NCBI RefSeq assembly: GCF_028640845.1
Contig: NC_080540.1
Span: 135,002,420-135,066,419 of the forward strand
Length of the DNA stretch: 64,000 nt
Direction of reading: 5' to 3'
Origin: Ahaetulla prasina
Taxonomy: Eukaryota; Chordata; Lepidosauria; Squamata; Colubridae
The notes under the pieces are model-generated. The model saw nothing but the letters and a program-made list of their open reading frames with translations, did no database searches and had not been told where the DNA came from. Both the position numbers and the translations under genes were made by a program. Of the stretch, positions 13,101-28,100 are shown one piece after another. The first letter of the stretch is position 1, and the number at the start of each line of letters is the position of its first letter.

Positions 13101-16100
13101 AGACTACGGTGTGTGATATCTAGTCATGCTTTAGAGAATTAAAAATTTTTCTACATGATTTTGCTTTTTCTGCTGGGCTGATAAATCACATTTACATTTC
13201 TTAGCGCTTTTGCTGAGGCCAGGACAGCATAGTGAAGCTGAACCAGCTAGCTTACTTTTTCTTCTATTTCATTAGCTGTGCGCTTTGTGGTCTCGAGGTT
13301 TTCTACCAAGGCTGTATCTCCTAAGAAGTTTCCTGATGCAGCAGAGAGTCTAGCTAGTAAGGAATCCTCTAGTTCCTTCAGGATGATCTTGAATTCATTC
13401 TGTTGTTTTGTAAGAGTAGCCTACACCAGAAACAGAGGGAAGGGTGGGGGGAGAAAGAGCTTTTGTTATTTATCAGCAAATCTCCTTCCTACAACAAAGC
13501 TAGACCATTTGCAACATGGAGCAGCAGGTTCCTATCTTAGATGAGGCTACTGTGTAAAAATGGGATATGAATTCTTGGGTTTTTCCACTAACAATCCATA
13601 CATTTTAAATAAATGTTTATCTATTGTATCAGAGGTGAAGGCTACACACCAGTGCTATTCCCCTTTATAAAACGATTGGGTTGTTGCAGGCCTGGGACAT
13701 AATAAACAAACATATTAAGGAAGAAGAGAATTTGAACTCTTGTTTTAGATTCTCTGCTTTTTTTCCAACTTGGTGCTTCCCAAATATGCTGGACATCAGC
13801 GTCCATAATTTCTGTCAATGCTGGCTGAGGTTTAATAAGAGTCAATACACCTGAATACTATCATATTGGGAAGGCTGACTAAGACAATTTGGTTTCCTTT
13901 GGAATTACTAAGATGACTATTGCATAGTCCATAACTCAGAAGTTCGCAACTAATACCTTCAATTCCTCTAAGTCAGGTCTTTCCTTAGCAACCACAGCAG
14001 CTAAAAGCTGGTCTTCCAAGCCATCCCTGGTGACCAAGAAGTTGATCAACGTGCACTGAGCCTGCATCTCTGGCTTATAGTGGGGATTGAAGTACTTGGT
14101 GTGCAGAATCAGGCGAAAGTTGGGGTGGTACTCTACTTCCTTGTCTCCTATTTTAATGTATCTGGGAATAAGAATTTTGAAATATGTGAAAATATTGCAT
14201 AAACTAATGTAACTCACCTTTGCTTGTATTCACTATTGACGGACAGAGCTACTCTCTCTGTCCCACCATCATTTTTTTTTTTTCATTTTAGCTTAGACTC
14301 GGTGATAGAAAATCAATCCTTTTTGTCTAGAACAGATGGTTCAATATACAGGGAACTGCTTATCAGGTCAGATCATCAGTTCATTTAGTTTAAGATTGTC
14401 TCTATGTAGAGTTGGAGTAGTTGCCAAACGCTGAGCTAGTGCTATTGACCCATGCTTCAGTTGGCAGAAAACTGGACAGTTTTCTACAGTTGCTGTCTTT
14501 CTACACTGTCAATTTTTATCCTGCCCAAACTGCTTGTTTTTTGGCTTGTTGCCAAATGGTGGTATCCTGATTCCAGCCGCTCAGGTACAAAGCTATTGGT
14601 AAAGCTTCCTGGGTTTACCGTACCGTCCTCCTTTTTGGATATCACCAGCCACCGGGCAATCATATGCCGGTCAGGGCAGCGATGCAGTGATGGGGCTTGG
14701 GGGGATAGCAGATGTTGACTGGTAGCTGACTTGATGGTAAGCAGCTCTTCCCTGCTTATCATTACGCCAAGACATCTATCAGAACCAGGGAAGTTCCATG
14801 GTAAAGCAGAACGGGCAATTTGCAAAACCCAACGGCAGCAATCCAGATTGCTGAAGAGCTGATCAGCGGGCTGGATAAACTGTGTGGTAAAGCAAGAAGT
14901 TTGTGTTGGTCAGATTTGAAACCGACACCCTTTTCTCCTTTGTAGTGCAGCTCCCCCTGATCCACAGTCAGTTTTTTTTTCTGGCTTCTAAGGGACTGCA
15001 AGGTAACTTGATGGCTGCAGCCAGTTCTTTCTATCTGAAGATAAAAAGGAGGGCAACACAAGACAATGCCTGGAGCCCAAGGGGAAGGGCTGCGCCTTGT
15101 CAATTGGCCAATAGATGCAGGCTGTTTACTAATTGCACTTCCAGCAGAACAGTTAGTAAAGTGTATTAGATTAAAGGGAAAACTCTATTAAAATTGGCAC
15201 AGCTTAGGATCACCTAAGGTGGCCTTATGATCTAAGAATGAGATGAAAGCAATTATCATTAGGCCATGGCAAAAGAATTTATTATGGTTAGATGCAAATA
15301 AAGGCTTTAAGTCTGGTTGCCCTGGTTTCACAAATGAATCTTTCTGCGTCCTATTCTGGAGATGCTGCAGGTCAAACTAGGTAATTTCAGCATGCAAAGC
15401 AGATTCACTGCACTAAAATGTAATAGAGCAGTCACTCTCCATATCCGCTCATGTTATGCAACACATCTTGAAAAAAAAGAGATTAATTAGTTAAGGTCAA
15501 TGTTAATGAGGAACATTGTGACGTTGGCGGTTGGCCATTGAAATGAAAACTAGTAAAAATAGTTTAAAGCAGATTTGTGATGTCAACCTACAAAAGAGTG
15601 ACAGATTTTAATATCCTTTTGGATAGATTCAGAGACATGAGCACAAACAGCACTAGTTAAGAATATTTGCTGCCATTGGTTTTTTTTCTCTTTGATTTTC
15701 ATAATAACTTGAATTATAGATATTCTGAAACATTTATGATTCAAAATGTGTAATTTGAAACAGGCATGAAGTGGAAGTAATTCTGTTCTTCTATCCTTAA
15801 ATAGCACTCCTGGATTCCATACAAATCTGTGCTGGGAAGAGATTTAGTGAATTTCAGTTAAAATGCTTTGGGTGAAGACAGAGCTAAAGTGCACTTTAAA
15901 TTCCTTTGCAGCTTGTTGCTTTGTGATACCTAGCAGGACAATAATTTTCTTCTCCTCTTGTGACACCTCTAAATGGAGTGAGACCAGTCCCAACGTTATT
16001 CAGTCTTAGTTATAGCAAAGGTAAACTTTGTGCCTACAAATGTAGATGGGGACAAAAGCCAGAAAATGATATGCAGGCCCAGTCTTGCAATTCTGGGCCA

Positions 16101-19100
16101 CTTTAAAGCAGGGGTCTCCAACCCTGGCAACTTTAAGACTTGTGGACTTCAACTCAGCTTTGCTGGCTGAGGAACTCTAGGAGTTGAAGTTCACAAATCT
16201 TAAAGTTGCCAAGGTTGGAGACCCCTGCTTTAAAGGAAAAGGACATGAGCCAGCCATTTCTGAAATTCTTACTGCTGTCCTAAATCCACTCATGGATAAC
16301 CAGAGACACTTTGCTGCTTATAACAAAGGGGTGTATAGTCCTCCCTCCTGATCCTAAAAAGGGGGCAGAAGCTAATTCAAATGGCAGTGGCATCTGACAT
16401 CCGGATAAGCAATGGCATACCGTCATTCACCAGACTTGAAAACAATGGGCTAATTTGGGAACTAATTTGGAGAGATCATGCAGTTCACACATTTTTGTGA
16501 CATGAAGAATAAATAAGTTAAAATTGCAGAGGTGTTAAACAGCTATAGGCCTCTGTTGGTGTTAGAGCTCTTTATTGTAACTCAGAAGGCTTCCAGATAA
16601 ATATCTCTTAGACCAGTGGTGAAATCTGAACTGGTTTACTACCAGTTCGCTGGCTGTGCATGTGTGGTGTGCGCGCATGCGCAGTGCGCACCATGCACCA
16701 AATGCAAGATGCTTGTGCGTGCAGTGCACGCCAAAAGGAGGCATGGGGTAAGTAGAACAATGCATGCGGGGGTGGTGGTGATCAGCTGTGGTGCACAATC
16801 TTTTTTTTACTTTTAAAAGCATTTTTTTTTACAACCTCTTTGGCCGAGTAAAAAAAAAAAGGCTCTGACGATCGCGCGGCTCAGCTGTGATCGTCAGAGC
16901 CTTTTTTTTAACCTTTTAAAAGCATTTTTAACAACCTATTCTGCCAAAGAGGTTGTAAAAAAATGCTTTTAAAAGAAAAAAAAGGCTCTGACGATCACGT
17001 GGCTCAGCTGGGCATGGGCTGGGGAGAGCAGGAATTTTTGCTACCGGTTCTCCGAACCACCCACCGCCATTGCTACTGGATCGGCTGATCTGGACCAAAC
17101 CGGGAGCATTTCACCCCTGTCTTAAACCCTAGAGAGAGAGAGAGAGAGAGAGTGGGAGGGAGGGAGGGAGGGAGGGAGGGAGGGAGGGAGGGAGGGAGAG
17201 AGATTGGTCACAAAATCACTGTTGGAGGCAGTCAGTAAATGAGGGCTTTCTGTCATACTATTCATTATCCTAAAGGTTAGGAGAGGTGGCGTCTCTGGTC
17301 ACTATCCAGTCACTCACAATTGTTTCATTCTCAGTGTTTATTTTGTGTGTCAGCATTTGTTTCCTGGGTTCCTTTCTCATCTATCTCTCAATTTCTGAAC
17401 CCAGCTATCTCTAGGCTTCCAAAAAGGTAGAGAACAGCTTCCTCACTTTATTTGGGGAAGACAAGCAAGTACATACATGCAGATTCTGTATAAATATTTT
17501 TTTTCCATTTTAAAATACTGTTAATGAAAAAAATGAACAAACATATCTTTTCTTCTTCCCTCAATAAAGTAACAGAGATCTGCTCTCCTCTTTTTTACCA
17601 AATGGTTGGAGATAAGAACGCAATGGCGCTGACTCTTCAGCACCTCATGATCTACTGATCAAAGGAGAGTTGTATAGTGTGAGTATAAAGTTAAGGATTT
17701 ACATTGTGTCCCTTCTTTCTTGATTATCTTGCCTGCTCTTTGTTTTAAGAGTTTGCTAATCTGAGGTCATCTGCTTCTGCCTTTCTTCCAAAAAGTGCAC
17801 ATGCCCAGAACTGATACTCTTTGACTCTCTTCCTAGTAGGATGCAGTTATCTATGTGTTGGCTTTACCAGATTGGTGTAATGATTAAGGCACTGGGGGTA
17901 GAAACTAGGACATCATAGCTTCTAAATTCGCCTTAGGGACAAAGACAACGGCCCTGGAAGACCATCACTTTCATAGCCTTAGGAAAGAGGAAATGGCAAG
18001 CCACCTCTGAAAAACCTTGCCAAGAAAACTGGAGGGAATTGTCCAGGCAGTCTCTGAGAATCAGCACAACTGAATGGAAGAAAAAAAAATGTATTTACTG
18101 TAAATAAATCTGTTGCGGTAACCATAAAATATGCCTCACTAATCTTTGCTTGAATCAAATTCCCGCTCTCAGGACACCAAATGCATCAACTTCCAGTGCA
18201 AACCGGGTTGCAAAGGTCAGATAACAAAGATACAACCAAGGGCCGTTGCGGCTGCAAATGCACTTACCTTCCTTTCTTGATTGTGTTTCGACCTAGCAGG
18301 GGATCCAGCACAGGTTCTATTGTCTCTCCAATATTTTCAATAAGCAGCGTATCTCCCTCAGAAACTGCTTTTTCAATTATATCTAGGTAGCTGTACAATT
18401 GATAATAAATCTTTAGTGTGTCACACCGTCTCTTGAGAACACAAAAAACCTTCTTATACTCTACTGAAAAATAAGTTAAATGTGTTTTCATAATCATTTG
18501 CAATGGAGAGGCATGTTGAGAAAGGGAGCTCTATCAGGGCCACTGCAGTAGATGCCGAAGCACATAGGACATGAGAGGATTCAGTGGGGATTCAAGTGAA
18601 TAGACAGTGACAGACATGCACAGTGAGATAGAAAAGCAGCAATGGACTCCTCACACTAATTAACTGCCCAATTAGATGAAATAGCCAATTAAATACTGAG
18701 TTGTAGATTGGCTCTTTCTCGTACTTTTCTGTTTGGTTATGCATTTTAATCATTTTATTTGTACAAATTCATCATTGTTTTTAATGTGAGTCACCCAGAG
18801 TCACGTAAGTTAAATGGGCGATTATAAAAATTAAAATAAATAAATAAGCCCAGATTCCTATCAATTCTGGAAGGACCCAGAGAGGAATTTGGGCAGAAGA
18901 GTTGTAAAATTTATGAAATCCATCTGAATTAAGTGGACTGGTACATAGATTATGACCTGAGAAAAATATCAAACAAGGCAAGAAGGCAAGCACAGCAACA
19001 AAGCCATCTAAGGAGTGTGTCCTTGGATGTGCAAAGACCTGTGAGTGACACAGTCTGAAACTAGACTAACCAGAAACCAGCTACCACCATGTGGGGGTTT

Positions 19101-22100
19101 ACACATCATAGGGTAAAAGCTATCTAGCCCAGCATGGTGAGTGACTGTGACCATAATTATAATAAGGAGGAGGCAGAGGGGTATTCAGCCGGTTCGCACC
19201 GGTTCGCACGAATCGTTGGCGAAAATTTGGCCAAGGTTGCGAACTGGTAGTGATGGCCGGCTGGCCATGAACCGGTTCCCCAGTCACTGCTCGCTCACCA
19301 TGCCCACCAGGTTCATTGCCGCCATGTTCTTTGGTCACATGCATCCCATTGCCTTGCAAGTCCATGCCCACCAGGTTCATTGCCGCCATGTTCTTTGGTC
19401 ACATGCATCCCATTGCCTTGCAAGTCCAATGGGATGCGCATGCGCGAAGAACATGGGGATGGCAGCAGCTTTTTCCGCGACCTCCGGTACTTTTCAGCAG
19501 CCTGTAGCCAGCCACTGCAGCCACAAAGACGCGGCAGCTGGGAGGCTTCTTTACCAGCCGCTTTCCAGCAGGGTCGGCTGGCTGGGGGGCCACCAAAAAC
19601 TACAGTCAGCTTGCCTTCTGGATTCTGGACCAGCCGCCATGGAAGGTAAGCAGCCCGAACAAAGAGGCGGTGGTGGGGGAGGAAGCGGGGCTAGGGCCAG
19701 GGCTGCTAAAGGAGGGGAAATGGGGGCAACTGGCAAAGGGAGGGCGGGGGTAGATAGGTGGAAATTCCAAAAATTTTCCTACCTTTTCCTTTGGGTGTGG
19801 CTAAGTGGGGGGTTCATGTGACTGAGTAGGCATGGGCATGAGTGATGACAATTGGTCACACCCACTGTCACATGCCCCCCATCTAGCCACGCCCACTGAA
19901 CCAGCAGTGAAAATTTTTGAAACCCACCACTGGGAGGAGGGTTGGATACAGGATATTTCGTGGAGATGCAACCATCTAGATTAGGGAGGTTCAGAGAACC
20001 GGTAGTGACAGCAGTGTGAGGCTTCACCCATCCAACTGGTTGTTGTTACTTCCTGGTTTTAACCAGGAAGTAACCTGTTTTTTACCCTCTGCACATGCAC
20101 AGAAGGGTTTGCACATACACAGAGGGTCCATGTGCACAAATGACACATGCACGTTTCCGAACCGGTGAGCAAGGTAAGTAGATTTCACCCCTAATCTGGA
20201 TTGCATCCATCTTCTTCTCTTCTGTTTCTTGATTAGTTATTCTTATGGAATTGGGGGAGCAGGGTGGAATGAAAGGTCTTTGTGTTGAATAATTAAGCTA
20301 GGAGATTGATGAAGAATTATTTGTGGATAAAGTATTATTGGGTGTGAATTATTTGCCTGTCCCAGATCCCAGAAATGTTGCTATGTATGGATGGTGCAAA
20401 GAAAATTGAATGAAAAGGATGTAAAGGGGCTAATTATAATACTCCCAGAATAGGTGCAAGCAAAATGAAGGTATGTCTCAGATAAGCTTAGATCAGAGCA
20501 ATTCTTATTTTTGAGCCTGTAGGCCATTCTTTTAGAATAAAGTCCAAACCGAACAGAATAACTCTCGTTCACCTTTTCTGCCCAAGCCGGATGGCCTTCA
20601 GATCTCGACCATGTTTGTTCTTGATCCATTTGATCCCTTGAAGCTGTGCGTCTACAATGAGTGGCCAACGTTCTGTGTTGCACAGAATTGTTGCATTTTC
20701 TGTTGACATACGGTCACTGGGGAGCCCCTGGTTGTTCCAGGTTGCTATATCGGCATCATCTGTTAACAGGGTTAAAGGATCCAGGCCAGAAGTAATAGGG
20801 ATTGGTATCTATTATAACGTTAAGATGAAAATGGACTGTCAGGACAGAAAATGCATAGCCTGTGTTCAGAAGTGAATTTCTTAGATTTTGACAAGCATCT
20901 CTGAACATAAAACAGAACTTCACTACCTCTTTGCTTATCTGATACTCTCTCACTTCTTACCGGAAAATCAAGTGTTGGTTCAAGGCAGCACTATATAGCA
21001 GCAGTTTTCTAAAGAGGCAGATGAGCAGAGAGAAGTGGGGATTAAGGGAGCTTCAGGGCTCAAATAAGAAAGCCCTGTAGATTGGAGACTCATAGGTCAG
21101 AAGCTCTTCACTAATTTAGACAAATGACATAATGGTTAGAAAGAACCATAGATTTTTGTAGCAGGAATAGCCTGCAGAAATAATGTCTTATCCTCAAGAT
21201 CTGTAATCTCTTGGATCTGCTGCACCCTTCATTGCCAAACTATTATTTTGACACAAAGCATATATCTTGGCAAAACACTTGTGCTTCAGTATTTTTCATC
21301 CACGTCTATCATCTGAAGAGTAGCAATGGGAGTATGCCTTCTAGCAGGGGCATCTTGTATGCAACTCTCTCTAGGAAGGTTTGGCTGCTACTAATATTAA
21401 TGTTTATATGTTTAAGGCATGAAGCAAAGATCCCTTCATTCCCCAAGGCTCTTCATCACTTCTACGGTATACTTCTGCAAAGTTCACTTTGAGGCTCCAC
21501 CTTTCTCTGATCAATTGTTTTAATGGTTGTTACAAAGTGCCCTGGAGAATAAGTTGTGAATGTGAATTGTGAATAAGTTGTGAAAGAAGTTGTGAATGCT
21601 CCAACACTGGAAATTTTTAAGAAGAGATTGGACAACCATTTGTCTGAAGTGGTGTAGGGTTTTCTGCCTAAGCAGGGGGTTGGACTAGAAGCCCTCCAAG
21701 GTCCCTTCCAACTCTGCTATTCTATTCTATTCTATTCTATTCTATTCTATTCTATTCTATTCTATTCTATTCTATTCTATTCTATAAAATTAAAGGATGG
21801 TGTTTTCTTTCTTGGCCAACAAACCAAGAAATGGCCAAAGAGTTAGAGGTTTATAGTCTAAAGATGGGTATAACTGAAGAACCTCTACTTGTAACCTAAA
21901 GCCACTAGGATTAGAAGCCAGACAGATCCACTGAAACAACATTCATCTTCTGGAAGAGGTGTTCACATAGACTTACCTTCAGCTGCTTTAAGTAAGGAGT
22001 CCAGAACTTGTCCAGTAACTCACTCCTATACTTTTTGGTAAAATACCCAACATAGGAAACAAATGCAGTAATCAGTAGCACATCCCCACACAGAGTCTTT

Positions 22101-25100
22101 CCCTGTTCACTGAAATTTTCCACCGATTCAGCCCAGCGCACATTTTCAGATGCTAATCCACCAACAAGCCTTAGGAAACATTCCAAAAGGAGAGAAGGAT
22201 CTGATTAGGACACATGAGGATCTAACCCAACCTGGCTTGAATAGATGAAAATAGAAGAAAATATATGTAGCTCAGGGTTGAACTGCAGAGTCCTTGGTGC
22301 TCTCTGAGATTTGTTGTTTACTTGCAGATGTTTCATTACCTGAGTAGGTAACATCATCAGCTAGGGAATGTGGAGTTTGTAATAAATCACATTTATTCTG
22401 TACATTATTCAAAAGAGCAATAAAAAGGCTGAGGAGGAAACAAAAAGATCAGAACATATCTTTTCTATCAGCCTACACCCAGATAACCAGGGATTAACAC
22501 CAGACAAACCATCAAGCGGAAAACAATGATCTGATCATGGAACTGCCAAGGAGAAAACCACCACCAACCATACTCTATCATAAGGCACTTGGGAAAATCA
22601 CCAAGTATTTTTTCTTGTTGCCCTCAGTTGTTGTGCTCTTTGGGAAAGAACAATCTGGCAATCAGGCTGTTTCCCCCTCCCCACTTCAGCTACTGTGAAA
22701 CATGATGTATAAAACCATAAACATTCTTATTTGAAGCAAGCACTTCCTGGTAAGTTCTGAAACCACTCAGGTTTCTCATCATTAAAAGAAATCACGGAGC
22801 ATATAACAGGATAGATCTGAGAGATGCAACAGCTTTCAGCAACTTTTAAGTCACGACTTTTGTGAAGATCCATACCATAAGCCTTTGAGAGAGATGTGTA
22901 ACTCTTTTCCTTGGTGATATACTTTGTGGCTTCTGGCAAGGGGCAGAATGATGAGAATCAGTTAAGACTGTCATCTCCAGAGGGCCCATAAAAACAGAGA
23001 ACATTGCTTGTTTATGAACCAACAGCCTTCTCCAAATGCTAACTGCAGTTTCTCTAAACAAACCACTCAACTTTGATTCATGCTTTCTCTCCTATGCAGT
23101 ATTTCGTTTTCAGGAAATGGTTCATAGCTTGCTGAGAAGCTGAACAATTTTCTTCTTACCAGCTGGGACTTCCAGCTGGTTTGGGAGAATCAAGCTTCCT
23201 AGTGACTTCTCATACTTTCTGATTCACAAGAATAATTAAAAAAAAATTTTTTTTGGATATGAATACACAAGACGTTTGAAGCTTTGGCAATCACTGTTTG
23301 GTTTAGAGTATTTAAGATTTTTATTATGCTAGTCTTTCTGATCTTCCTGAAATGTGGCTTAGAGACTTGGGATTCAGATAAGGAATGTCATGTATCCTCC
23401 TAGCCATGATTAATTGCAAACAGTACTAGAGTTTGGTGTAGCCAAACAAAGAGCATCTTCTTCAGATGGTTTGTAAGAGTGAAGATATTGGATTCTGTCT
23501 CTTAGAAATTTTGGAAGACATACAAATGTAAAGTATTAGCTGTTAGGGTTAATGATATAGGAAAACACTAACAAACCTCCTATACTGGCATGCTTTTTGA
23601 TATAATGAAACAAATACTTTTCAAAATCATATTTAAACTCAGACCTATCCCCAAGAAAATTAAGATGACACATATATTTATAATACCCATTTACAAGGGT
23701 CAATCTGAATAGTAGAAAAATGGGTTGGGATTCAAATAGTGAAACTTTCTTCCTGTAACTGCTGCTTCAAAGACATTGGCAAAAACCCCTCCCCCCCACT
23801 TCTGGCAGTTTTTAAAAAGAGGAAGATCAATCATGGACCTCATGTGGTCAGGCTCATGCTCACATAAGCCCACTACAGCAATTAACCAGCATTAAAAAAG
23901 AGCACCCTAGGAAGTATTTAGTGACAGTGTACCTGTTAGCCAATGAAATTACTCTGTTCGTTGCATCAGCCTCTTGCTGGCACTTGATTTTCGCAGCTGT
24001 GGCCTTTTCAAATTCGGCAGTCAGATTAGCTAAATTGGCATTTAGATCCTTTCAGACAAAAAGTTTGAAAAGTTACATGTATGGAAATGACGAATGAAAC
24101 TGACGTAATTTCTTCCCATATTAATGAGGCAATTGTTTGGCTAAAAGAAATTGGTTTAAACTGAGCATTTACGTACAAGCTGGTTTCGAAGGATGAGTAA
24201 ATGCTGCATCATGTAACCAGATCTGACGGGGGAGTAACATTGATTCATCACAGAAAATCAGACAACTACTTATATTATTATTAAAAAAAAAAAAGACGCC
24301 CCCAATTGTTGTTAGAAATGCTTATGAATACACAAGAATTTTGGAGGTGTCACAGTATCTAACATGTTTATTGAAATGATGAAAACGGTGTCATGCTATA
24401 ATCCCTGACCCTTTTCTTCGTGTGTGCAACATCACAAGGGCCGGGGTGGCTCAAGGCTGTAAGAAGCCTGTTATTAGAACACAGAGCCTGCAATTACTGC
24501 AGGTTCAAGTCCCACCAGGCCCAAGGTTGACTCAGCCTTCCATCCTTTATAAGGTAGGTAAAATGAGGACCCAGATTGTTGGGGGGGGCAATAAGTTGAC
24601 TTTGTAAATATACAAATAGAATGAGACTATTGCCTTACACACTGTAAGCCGCCCTGAGTCTTCGGAGAAGGGCGGGATATAAATGTAAACAACATAAACA
24701 ACAACAATGTGCACAGAAAAAGAGGCAGAGGCTGTGCTGTGTGTCATTCTGCTTTCATAATCACCCCACCTCCACCAACCCTCCTTTGTGCATGCCCCTG
24801 AATAGCTTTCTGCCAGCAAATCAAAATGAATGAAACATAATTTATCAGTAATCATTGCGATAATTTTGTCAAATAAAGTGGTCTAAAACTGTGAGGAAGA
24901 AAAGGCTGCAGTAACGGGTCGTGATAGATTAGAAAAAAAAAGGCAAAGAATGGAAATGTAAGGGAGGTTTGTAAAAACATATCCAATTTGAAAAAAGAAT
25001 CAATTTGGTGTAGTGGTTAAAGGCGTTGGGATAGAAACTAGGAGACTGAAAGTCCTATTCATACAGATAATCCTCAACTAATGACAACTGAGCCACAAAA

Positions 25101-28100
25101 TTTATGTTGCTAAGTGAGACATCTGTTAAGTGACTGTTGCCCCATTTTACAACTTTTCTTGCCACAGTTGTTAAGTGAATCATTACAATTGTTAAATTGG
25201 TAACACAGTTGTTAAGCGAACATTGACTTGGCTTGTCAGAAGGTCATAAAAGCTGATCACATGACCTCGGGACACTGCATCTGTCATAAATATGAGCCAA
25301 TTGCTAAGTGTTCGAATTTTGATCACATGATCATGAGGATGCTGCAGCGGTTGTAAATGTGAAAAACGGTCATAAGTCACTTTTTTCAGCACCATTGTAA
25401 CTTTGAGCAGTCACTAAATGAACTGTTATAAGTCAAGGATTACCTGTACCTTAGTCCTAAATAAGAGACATAAAGCTGGTAAATGAAATATTTCTTCAAG
25501 TCGCACATAATGAAGGATTCAGAAAAAAGCCTGTATATATAACTTACGTTCTGAATCAATCTAGTTTCTGGATTTGCACAATATATTGAATAATAACGTA
25601 ACTAAAAGGAGTGAGGTTTGCCAATTATTTAAAATCATAAATGAAATGAAATGAAATAATAAAACCAAGTAATATAAGTACTACACCAGTAAGCAAGGTT
25701 TAAAATTAACTGAGCCTCACATGCAGTAGAAAAGAGCTTTTACACTCATGTTAACTTCTGATTATCTTCTATTGAAATAGATCCAGAGCTAGCTAAGCTA
25801 TTGATTGACCCAGGTTCTCCTTCACAAACTAGTGTACAAGTGGATGTGAGTTCATGTAAAGCCTGTGTTCACTTTTCTCTTCTGAAGTAAATGGGAGGAG
25901 AAATATATTGGAATTAGCAGATGCCTGCTTGCCTTTTTATTTAAATCAGGAACTGTGGCCCAATTGCTAAACCAACCAACAGTGGCATCTGCCTGGACAG
26001 ATGTGTGTGTGTGTATTAAAAGAGGCAACATGGTGATTGCGGCAGGTAATCAAAGACTTGCCCATATTGGATGGCACATGCAGACACAAAGGGACAAGGC
26101 CTTAATTGTGACACTACAACTGCTACCTTGCCTGTTTGGAACCAATTTTGAACACTAAAATACTTTTATAGTTTGTCCCAAAATCAGAGCATATTATAAA
26201 TCACAGCACTTCTCAAAAGCCAGAAATCTGTAAAACAGAGACTAAATTAATTCCTCTGGCTATGTGGAGGAAAGGAAGGGAGAGATGCTTCTCATTTAGC
26301 TTAGGAATGGGTAACATGGGTACCCTTCAGATATTGCATAACTTCAACTCCCAGCATTCCACTCCTTTGCTGGAGCTACTGTTACAGCTTAGCAAATTTT
26401 GGAAAGCCACGGGGTTACCACATCTGAACTGGGCCAGTACTGTAGTACAGTTTTCATTTCATTTCATTCCAGTCATGCGCAGGAAAATTCGTGACTCAGA
26501 GTTCATGTTTATACCGGTTCTTGATCTGTATAGATACAACGGAATGTTGTTTGCATGCAATTGGTTTAATTGTGTAACTTTGGCCTAAATAATTAATTCT
26601 CTTGCTTGGCGCCAGGAGTGAATGTCAGCCAATTTGAACACTGATATCTACTTCAACAAGATGCCCTGGGGCCTGGCACATTACCCAAATGAAGTTGTAG
26701 CCTACTTACTGCAATCTTGTTTTTAATCATCGTGAGTTTGGCTTGTGCCTCTGCCAGTTCGGCATTAGCCTCTTCCAAGGCCTGCCGCTTAGGTGCCACA
26801 TCACAGTAGACTTCATAGAACCGAACAATGTTTAAGCACCAAGAACATAAACCAGACGCAGCTGTGGACTTGGAGAGTATAAACTCAGGATCAAACGTTG
26901 GATCGTGCTGAAATGGTCTGCAGAGAAAAGTTCACAAAGGAATATATTGCAGCTGGGGGAACAAGGACACCTTCAAGTTTTATAAAGCAACTGATCACTT
27001 AAATGAGCAAAAGTAATAATTAAAGATAAAGCAGCATTACTCTAAGTATTTACAAGAAAGAGAAAAAAAGACTGACCACATTTCTAGTCTAAATCCACCA
27101 AAGAACTACAATGATGTCTGCTCTGGGCCCAGCAATTGTGATGAACAATGACACACACGATGTTCCAGTGCAAATCCCTGTTCTTTTGGTTATTTACATC
27201 AAAATGTTGCACACCAATGCTTACGTTAAGGGGTTTACAGTACATTTGACATCATAACACGATCTTATCAATTGTTCTCCCTGCAAATGTGTATGAACTG
27301 ATCCTAGGAATTATGCTGTTTCTTTTTTAGCAAGTGATTCAGAGATATAGACTATTACCACTTTTCAAGGAATGAAATTGAAGAAAATTGTTCAAGTCTT
27401 TAAACGCTCTGATATCAATCACAAACTGCACAAAGTGAAAGCAGTTGAAGAGACAAACATGTTCCAGGTCATCTTAGAATGACTGCAACGACAATAAGAC
27501 TGCTATAACTCATTCTTGTTGCCACTTTTGCAACACACACACACACATTCATAAAATAATGTAATCTGTTGATGTGTTGTTTAAATGTTTAAATTATGGA
27601 AAAATCATCCCTATTTACGATCTGAAGTAGAAATATTGCTCCAGTTTTTGCTCCGTTGCTTCTAAATTCACAGTAAGATTTATATAACTGGTGTTTGTCT
27701 TTAAAAAGGAATACATTCTTTATTAGGAAATTACATTTAGATACATAGCCTCATATCTGATCCAGTTATATTCTAAGTACAGTAAGTGAATGAAAGACAC
27801 GTAGTCTGCTAGACAGCGTGGAGCCTGGCATACACAGGATTTACTTTTATTACTGGAGGGGAATTGGGGAAGAGGAATTGTAAGGACAAGGATTAGGTAC
27901 TGGAAATGATGGGAATCCTGAGAATATCAAGACTATCTAGTTATAGGCATGCTTGATGGAATCATAGATTATTTACGGGACCGCCTGCTGTTACCACATG
28001 CCTCCCACCGACCCGTACGCTCCCATAGAGAGGGACTTCTCAGGGTGCCGTCCGCCAAACAATGTCGGCTGGCGGCCCCCAGGGGAAGGGCCTTCTCTGT

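Noticed and set aside
14484..14825. Conserved small gene in the e25-e26 intron
   Set aside because: 113 codons with no family resemblance, overlapping antisense frames and no splice or promoter signals.
21716..21785. CRISPR-like regular direct repeats
   Set aside because: Pentamer microsatellite without spacers, attached to a CR1 tail in a eukaryotic intron.
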